Source of the DNA: Haemonchus contortus
Lineage: Eukaryota; Nematoda; Chromadorea; Rhabditida; Trichostrongylidae
Assembly: GCA_000469685.2 (NCBI GenBank)
Contig: LS997566.1
Location: forward strand, 11,602,992 to 11,666,991
Reading direction: 5' to 3'
DNA: 64,000 bases
The notes beneath the pieces were generated by a model. It did no database searches. It was given only the letters and a program-made list of their open reading frames with translations, and was not told where the DNA came from. This document shows, piece by piece, positions 57,060 through 64,000 of the stretch. A program made the position numbers and the translations under genes. How positions within the stretch are numbered: position 1 is the stretch's first letter; every line of letters starts with the position of its first letter.

Positions 57060-59407
57060 GTTACAGAAGAGGCAAGCGCTCGAAAAAACAAGAATATCAG
57101 TTTTCAGTTCACTATGATTTGAGACTATCTTAAAACTGACTGTAGCCAACCATTATCGTTCAGTTGCCAGACAAGGCTACTTCTTTATCACTTGGGGAAG
57201 CCTATAGGTGAGATCATGCGCAAATGAGCATTTTTCGTGGTGCGTCCTTCTCATACATCGAAAGGTTCAGAAATTAACGATGTCTTTGTCCAGTGAAGAC
57301 ACCGAAGTTCATTTCGTCATCCACGTCACACACGGAACCGCGATGCCGACGGCATGTTATCCATTTCCAACGACCATTCTTGTAGGGAGATTCTTAGAAG
57401 AAGCTGGGAACAGGTTAGAAAGCGTGAATTTCCAGAAATTTATGATCCCATCTCTGCCTCTCAGTCCAGAAACTTCCTTCAACCTTTGGAACATGTGTAT
57501 GAAAGTATGACATACACTCTGTCACAGCATTATTTTCGAACTTTGATTCCATTAGAAGAACTTGAATAACTATTCATTTCATTACAGTGAATACTGAATG
57601 CTTAAACGCGAATCAGTGGGAGGAATGTCAGCATTGGCTCGCTGGGGGAGTGAGTTCTCTCTCATCAGAATCTAGAAATAATCTACATCTAGCGTGACAT
57701 CGGTAGATCACGCCATCTTTTGTAGCTCATTAGGGAAGTAGCTACAGGTAACGAAGCTGGTAAGTCTTTTTTTTTGTATCATCTGGGAACCTTCGTTTTG
57801 TACAACCTGACGTCATGCACGAGTCTTCCAAGGACTAAAGGCCTGATGTTCGTACCACTTCCGCCTCTCCAACTTCACCCGGCCGGAATTGGAATTATTC
57901 TGCTGGTTTTCCCTTCCCAAATTTCCGTGAAGGCTTAAGTAAACCTAAAGTAACAGAATGTAACTTTTGCAAGCTATTGTGCCCGCTGATAATGATTCTT
58001 TGGTATAGTTCAACCAAGCTAAAGGTATGACAGATGAAGTAAACCATCCTGGCGAATTTAATTATGCAAGCCATACAACTTCCCCTAGGTTTTTGAATGC
58101 ATAGGTTGGATTCGCTTGAAATTGTTTCTGATTTCTGATGTAGGTCTCTTTATCGTCAACAAAGTCAGTTTACTATGTTAATATCGTTTCTATAGAACAT
58201 AAGGCTAATTGAGTTCATCGTCGTACGGATATCGATACTTGATAGAAATGATGAAAATGATTACTCGGATATTCAGTTACAGAGAGACATCAGAATCTAT
58301 ACAAGTGACCGGTTGGGATGAAAGATTAACGAGTCAAGGTCTCAGTTCCAAAGAATGGAATGTGATCCCTTGGGAAGATGAGTTAGGGCGAAATTGTGGC
58401 ATCTCTGCTCCACTGACTGATTTGATGTAGTTCTGGGGTGAACATTGGAGAGAAGCTAGTGCCATCATGCGCATAGCTCAAAAACCAATTTGCAGATTTA
58501 GCCTTGATTATGCCAACTGAACTCAGTGTTGTTCGGGGATGTATCAGGCTAGCATCCACCTTTAGCCTGCGCGATTCAGCGAATAACCCTACAGGTCAAT
58601 CCCGAGATGAATGCAGAAGCGATCCTGGACAGAAATCGAATGACACGGTAATGCATTCAAGCAATTAAGTAACGAGGCCATTTTTCTCACATTCTAGAAG
58701 AAAATAACGTGTCAATTTTCAGAATTGGAGTAAAGAAAAAGAAGTGTCAATTCAAAAAAAAAAAGATTCCAATGCCTCTTTGTAGAAAATTGTTTGTTAT
58801 ATAGAGTATTTGCATTAAATATAATCCACTAGGCAGACTCTTCTAAACTTTTAATAACCACACCCACTAAAATTCTCCTCGTTAGCTTCTGAGCAAAGAT
58901 GAGTGATGATTGAATTACTAATTTTGCTGCCCACGCTCACCCTTTCACCCTCACCGAGTCCACCCTCCTTCACTTGCTCATTCCGTTTCTTGCCAAAAAA
59001 GTTTTACCTTTGAAAAGTTTCGTTGTTTCAATGAGATTATGGGGGCGGGAATAACTTCTGCAGGGTTATGAATGTCCTCTTGCAACAGCATGAATGCCTT
59101 AACTGGTAAAATAAAGCTTCCAACGTAATCAAGGCTACTTCACTTTTTCGAAAAGCTCATAACCGAGCAAATGTTTAGTTATCCAAGTAGCCTCCAAATT
59201 GGGAAGCAAGAAAGCGTTCTTCGCGCATTAGTGGCCGATGATTAATTTGATTTCCTGTAAGCCTCAGTCTGTTCTCCATTGGCAGCAGAATTCTCAACCA
59301 CTTTATCAGACTCGATCATCGGAGAATCTCAAGAAACATTAAATATTGTAGTCAACGCTAGGAACATACTGTAGGTATAGTCTCAGCCTGAATCTACTTC
59401 CCCCTAA
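57060..59407. other. Unassigned 2.3-kb stretch
   Basis: Open frames at 57208-57510, 57354-57569 and 58209-58430 (+) show no motif I can name. No transposon ends seen. Confidence 0.4.
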
Positions 59408-59690
59408 TCCTCCGCCTAGAGTCAATCCCACCCCATCGTAGGGTCCGCCGTTTTTATTAGTCGTCTCCATTTTTTTCTTTTTGTGGTATCGTTTTCCTTA
59501 CAATTCATTTTGAAAAGATCCTTCCTGGTCACGTCACACCACCTTTTCTTTGTATCTCCACATGGCCGTTTCCCTCCAATTTCAAAAGCGCCCTTGTTAT
59601 TGGGTGGTACTTGTTTTGTAGCCTTCTCTGTACGTGGTCGAACAATCACAGGCACAGTTCCCATATCTCCAGCCGTACAGGGCTAATCCT
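59408..59690 (-). pseudogene. LINE 3' fragment (C-terminal tail of EN-RT protein)
   Basis: The minus frame 59664-59422 reads GKRPCGDTKKRWCDVTRKDL and KKWRRLIKTADPTMGWD before the stop. A GRP-rich linker, a KKRWxDxxxxDL box and a terminal KWRR..TADP motif are typical of the C-terminal tail of LINE reverse transcriptase proteins. Upstream RT domains are missing, so this is a short 5'-truncated copy, as LINE insertions often are. It is still open over 80 codons. Confidence 0.75.
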
Positions 59691-60685
59691 AGCCTGAATA
59701 TATAGGTTCAAGATGGACCAGAGTTCTTAGCTTCATTTATATCAGGATCATGAGAGGAACTGTTTTGAATACAGTTCCGAAACAAAGTCAGGGAACGGGT
59801 AAGGGGCAAATTCTTGACTGGTGCCGCTTCTAATGTGGAATCCTGGTAAAAAGACAGATTTTTTACTTCGAATATCGAATCACTTGGTTTACTTGGAGGA
59901 TCATTGAAGTAATGACTTTGGCTTTACACTGCGCTTAGCTTCGCCCTGATCCTAATGAGTTCACGACTGCATTCCCGACATACCGTCCAAATATGTGGTA
60001 TAAGAAAAGGAATTGCTGTTCGGTATTTAGTCTTTGAAGGTCCTCACTCCGCAGTAGAAGTGTGAGCCCGTTTACCTTCCAAGACAATTGTTTACGGGTT
60101 AAGTTGTACTCTATATAGCCCAGTGATTAGATATCAAGTTCACTGACTCTTGGACTCCAAATCGGACAGCTTATCACATCAAAAATAGACGGCGCAGTTT
60201 CGAGATTGAGAACTATCATTTCCTATTTTATCAGTGGTGCAATTCAAGTAGAAATATCACAAATTTTTTGGTTGGATGATACCACTTTAACAGTCGATAA
60301 TAGAATTAGGATAATTACTCATGTAAATCATTTTTCACTGATGTTTCCTCCATGCCTTCTCCCTCGAGATCTCTTCTACACCGGATGTTGCACTCAACCG
60401 TTTCCCAATGTAATGACGGCTTTTAACGTGGAGCGGAGTTTTGCTGTCTGTGATAGTAGTGGGCTGCTAATTTGGTACGAATGAACACCGCATAATTTGA
60501 TGCTTCAAAGCCCAGCGATTAATTAGGACTACTGTAAGCTTACAGATGGGCGTGTAGAGGGGTAACCGTCGCAGGCTCCGCCTCAATTGCATACATTCGT
60601 CATATGAACTGCTTGTTCCAGAATGGTCAAGTCTGCCAGTTCGTCGAGCGCAGCTGAGTCGAAAAGCTCAGCCGTAAGCATTTTT
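59691..60685. other. Unassigned
   Basis: No gene recognised; an open frame at 60206-60484 (+) lacks motifs. Confidence 0.4.
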
Positions 60686-61063
60686 CTAGTAGCTTTTCGC
60701 ATTCCCGTTCAATTTTGGCATCACTTCGGAATGATCCTCCACTTTGATATGACCGGCTGGAAGCTCCATCGGAATAATGTTTGAAAAGCACTTTAGAATA
60801 TGGTCAAAGGGTGTCACTCGATTCAAACGGTTAAAGAACCACTCAGAGGCGCTGAACAAAACAACTCTGAGTCGCTTCCTATAATTACGATGTAGATAGC
60901 CAATATGTAAAAACTCCACTTGTGCTCCGCGTAATGTTTCCAGTCTCCTATAGAACATGGTTTTTGATAAGCGTGTTTTGAGATCCGTTTCGTACGTTGC
61001 CCAGCACAGCTCTTTCGACTTCTCTAATGTCTCGCTTTTTCTTCGTTCATCGCTCGAGTACAC
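60686..61063 (-). CDS. Possible exon of an unknown gene, head-to-head with the sulfatase
   Basis: A 125-codon open frame starting at a GTG just after a good acceptor (TTGATTCCAG on minus), ending at 60686. It reads VYSSDERRKSETLEKSKELC and includes a basic stretch HRNYRKRLRVVLF. I know no domain like it. The acceptor directly before the open frame argues for a real exon continuing from upstream or trans-spliced. But it faces the + strand acceptor of the sulfatase within 30 bp, so overlap of transcription units would be tight. Chance is possible. Confidence 0.3.
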   Translation of the reverse strand: MYSSDERRKSETLEKSKELCWATYETDLKTRLSKTMFYRRLETLRGAQVEFLHIGYLHRNYRKRLRVVLFSASEWFFNRLNRVTPFDHILKCFSNIIPMELPAGHIKVEDHSEVMPKLNGNAKSY

Positions 61064-61081
61064 CTGGAATCAACAAAACCA

Positions 61082-61089
61082 TTTTCAGA
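61082..61089 (+). promoter_or_regulatory. Likely trans-splice acceptor of the sulfatase gene
   Basis: TTTTCAG ends at 61088, one base before the ATG at 61090. In nematodes this consensus directly before the start codon usually receives a spliced leader. It could also be a normal acceptor for an upstream 5' UTR exon. Confidence 0.55.
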
Positions 61090-63867
61090 ATGTTACCAGT
61101 TTTACTGTGGACGTTGTGGACGTCAGCACAGACGTGCGTTCAACCACCTTCACCTTCACATCCGAATATTGTTATACTCATGGTAGATGATATGGGTACG
61201 TTTTAGAATTCCGAAAAATCAATTCTGTCAATCAGTCCTACGTCCTTTGCGACGGATCTGAAAATGTCATTACAGGTGTGGATGGCCCATCCACCACGTC
61301 AAAAATTTGGCACGTTAAGCTCCTTCTAGGCACTAAATGTTGAATGCTACTACCCTTAGATCCCAATTACCTACCATTTTCAGCGATCTTTTTGATGAAC
61401 GACAAGCTCAGAGCACATCCCACTCCACTGCCTTGCATGAGGCACGGTCGCATAGGCATTGGAGCATTCACGTTTCCCGTGATACGGATGAGGCTATCGA
61501 ATGATATTACTGTCATGTAAGATGGAACGTGGAAATTAAAAGTGGATACTTAGTGGAATTATCCTGAATGAAGCTCTCCATTTATCGCGGAGTTTTAGAT
61601 AGACCACAGGGCGAATAAGTAATTATGAATCAATTTCCTTTTCTCCATGTTCTAATATCTGGTGATATGAATGTTATCGTTGTAATTATGAGAGTTGCTG
61701 TCCAACCTCCCTGGAAATGCTATGCACTTGTCACCCTCTAGGTTTCATAGTTCGTAATCTTTGAACATGCTTCTTTTCAAAAGTTTCACAAATCAAACAA
61801 GGAGCGAAGACTCAATCGTCTCTGAGCCTACCTTTCGCTTCCAAAGCTGAAGGGGAAATAGGACGACATAATGGAAAAGCTTCATGAATGTGGTAATTTT
61901 TACTACGGCACCTCCTAACATTGCGGCTACACTGAGCTTCCGCGATTGAAGTGAATTCCACAAAACTATGAAACAAGAAACAAATGGAAAATCAAAGAAG
62001 GAAGGAGAAAGAAGGAAGGAGTTTGTAGAATCTCAACAAACTATTCACAATCTACATGCAACACACAAAGAAAATAAACGAAGAATCGAATGCATTATTG
62101 TGTTGTGAGACACCTGCTCCTAATGTCCTAGCGCTCATTGTGAAGTTTCTTCATGGAATTGCCCACTAAAGCATTACTAGTTCGAACAGCGTCTGTGATA
62201 GTAGACGAAACTGTAACCGATGAGAAACAGGCTCGACGAGTACGACCTATAAAGTAGCGGTTGTTCCCGAAGTCTTCTAAATTTTACAGCTCGAGTTGTG
62301 CTGTATAAAACACCTTGTTGTAAAGAAGGATGAGTCCTCTTTCGCCGTTTGCAAAGACATAGTGGCCAAATCTTGTGATGCATCCGGCTTATTGCAAAAT
62401 GTTCTCGTTTTTGGTGAATGTTCTATTGGATTTTGGGGAGCTACGATGCATCAAACTTGAGGCAAATCACAACTTTGTCTAGTGAATTCCGAGCAAGGTA
62501 GTGAGTAGATTCCTTGCGGCTCAACTAGTGTGCCCATTTTTTCCAGCTGTCATAAATTAGCCAATTTTTTGCAAGATGCCGGACGATCAAAAAAAGTCTC
62601 TCCTGTTACGAAATTTGTTAGGCTTGGAAGCTCATACCGACAATTCCGTCGATGACTGATTAATGCATAAGAATCGATTTGTCTAGCTCTTTGGCTCTCA
62701 ATTTCTTTCCGGATGTCTCAATGCAGTCGAAATACCCACACCTCTTTCTCCTGCTAGTTTTCGCGCAGTGATACTTGCAATTTCCTCCGTCAAAGACTTA
62801 AACTTAGGGTCATTAACGGCAAAAGGACTTTCGCGGCTATTCATATTTTAAGTCGAAGTCACGGAGTAACAACATAGTTCTCAGATCTCTGGTTCGAAAG
62901 TCAAACAAGAAACAGTATAATAATTACTTGGTCCAATATCTCGGTCTTCTTTCAAGCCATGTTTCCCGTTCAAAATCGTAGGCTGAGTAGATAGCTTGAG
63001 ACTGCAATTACGCTGCCTCCCTGTCTAACCTCAGGATTATCCTGGCAATTCGAATAGTGATGCAGCAACACTATTATGCTTGCAAAAAGCGTTGTCACTC
63101 AAAGAGAAGAGGAAACCTAGAGCATCATGATGCGCACCAATTTCCAGACAGCGTAAAAACAGCATTTCAAATTTTTTCCTATTCCAGTCATTGAAAGATC
63201 TTTGGTACGTGTCTTTTATAAGTGCTCAAGTATTCAGGTAATCGCCATCAGATATATATAGTTTGGATTTTACCTCACCAGAAAGAAGTATTAGTGGTGG
63301 CTTCCGTAATTCGCTGAATATCACTATTTAGGTTGGGGCGACATTGCCTCGTACGGCCATCCAACTCAGGAACATACTGAAATAGATCGAATGGCTGATG
63401 AAGGAACGAGGTTCACACAGGCTTACTCGGCTGACAGCATGTGTAGCCCAAGTCGAGCTGGTTTCATGACAGGTTAGTAGCGGTTAGAGATTGTCCTGCG
63501 GAGGGAAAGACTGCATTTCTAGCCAGACTAGGTTTTCCCTTCGTTTCGTATCATATTCGAAACCGCAGAACCATCGATGTACGCGTTCATGTGACTCGAT
63601 CGATGTGACTTCGCCCACATTTAAAAATACCACTGTTCGATATGAGGATGTAATCAATTCACGTACATTACTGTGTAGATTGTCCTTTGCAGAAACCCGT
63701 ATTGAGAACCTCATTCCTCAAATCCTTAAAATTTCATGTCGAATCATTGTTAGGCCGATTACCGATTCGTCTTGGAGTCGTGGGTGGAAGACGAGTGTTC
63801 ATGCCATTCGATATTGGAGGCCTGCCAAAACAAGAAACGACGATGGCCGAGATGCTTAAGGAAGCAG
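61090..63867 (+). CDS. Secreted sulfatase (arylsulfatase A-like), 5' exons, runs off the window
   Basis: Three exons are readable: 61090-61195, 63332-63472 and 63754-63867, with introns GGTACG...TTTAG (2136 bp) and GTTAGT...TTAG (281 bp), and a donor GTAAGT at 63868. All junctions are phase 1 and restore conserved residues. The protein starts [16 protein letters not shown] (signal peptide), then [16 protein letters not shown] with the metal-binding Asp pair (about 33-34). CSPSR at residues 73-77 holds the Cys converted to formylglycine, the catalytic nucleophile. GRLPIRLGV and an [21 protein letters not shown] block follow, as in arylsulfatases. About 121 of an expected 450-550 residues are present. 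Family enzymes remove sulfate esters from glycolipids, steroids or glycans in the lysosome or outside the cell. The closest C. elegans relatives are probably the sul genes; which one I cannot tell. All visible catalytic residues are intact. Confidence 0.9.
61196..63331 (+). other. Intron 1 of the sulfatase gene
   Basis: 2.1 kb without a recognisable nested gene or transposon end. Open frames inside (for example 62383-62177 on minus) have no motif. The intron is long compared with the 281-bp second intron, as is common for first introns. Confidence 0.8.
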
Positions 63868-64000
63868 GTAAGTATCAGTATGAGTGGTCATAAAGTTAGC
63901 TAAATTAACTGTGCATTCTATTTTCACACCGTTTACATGTGGTTTGGCATGACGCTGAGATATTCAGTTGACGATGAATCTTTCTTTCTCTAGATCTACT

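Overview
The window looks like nuclear DNA of a nematode, probably a strongylid such as a hookworm or a close relative. This rests on three observations. One spliced gene at the right edge has a TTTTCAG acceptor one base before its ATG, which fits nematode spliced-leader trans-splicing. The mobile elements (CR1-like and RTE-like LINEs, a Penelope-like element, BEL/Pao gag, Tc1/mariner elements, tRNA-derived SINEs) form a typical animal set. There is no bacterial gene density. The species call is inference.

Only one host gene is well supported: the 5' part of a secreted sulfatase (exons 61090-61195, 63332-63472, 63754-63867, + strand, running off the right edge). It carries a signal peptide, the N-terminal metal-binding aspartates and the CSPSR formylglycine motif. 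Nearly everything else recognisable is transposable-element sequence of different ages.

Layout. 0.76-5.3 kb: a CR1-like LINE on the minus strand (ORF1 plus EN-RT ORF2, several frameshifts), broken by a 273-bp foldback insertion with an 8-bp target duplication, with a second rearranged LINE fragment joined upstream. 5.3-11.5 kb: mostly unrecognised, with small repeats. 11.55-11.93 kb: a long-TIR MITE with an 8-bp target duplication. 12.8-14.8 kb: three copies of a tRNA-derived SINE. 15.2-15.65 kb: a 5' Tc1 fragment. 19.3-20.6 kb: a decayed LINE. 21.5-23.2 and 25.4-29.95 kb: two Helitron-like non-autonomous elements carrying a ~144-bp minisatellite. The second is split by a young LTR retrotransposon (25773-29369, 5-bp target duplication GATGG) that encodes gag and protease but no recognisable reverse transcriptase, RNase H or integrase.

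32.3-33.56 kb: a Penelope-like element fragment. 39.3 and 45.3 kb: two more SINEs. 39.96-41.22, 42.04-43.30, 45.53-47.12, 49.93-50.61, 50.69-51.59 and 56.01-57.06 kb: six Tc1/mariner elements, five with both TIRs. 44.5-44.75 kb: another foldback repeat. 52.6-54.7 kb: a decayed RTE-like LINE. 59.4-59.7 kb: a LINE 3' tail.

The genes do not form a pathway. The main story is transposon nesting and parasitism. The strongest candidate for something undescribed is the gag-protease-only BEL/Pao element: it has 98.8% identical LTRs, an intact 770-codon ORF and an internally duplicated tail where the polymerase should be. All family assignments come from reading motifs; no database search was run.
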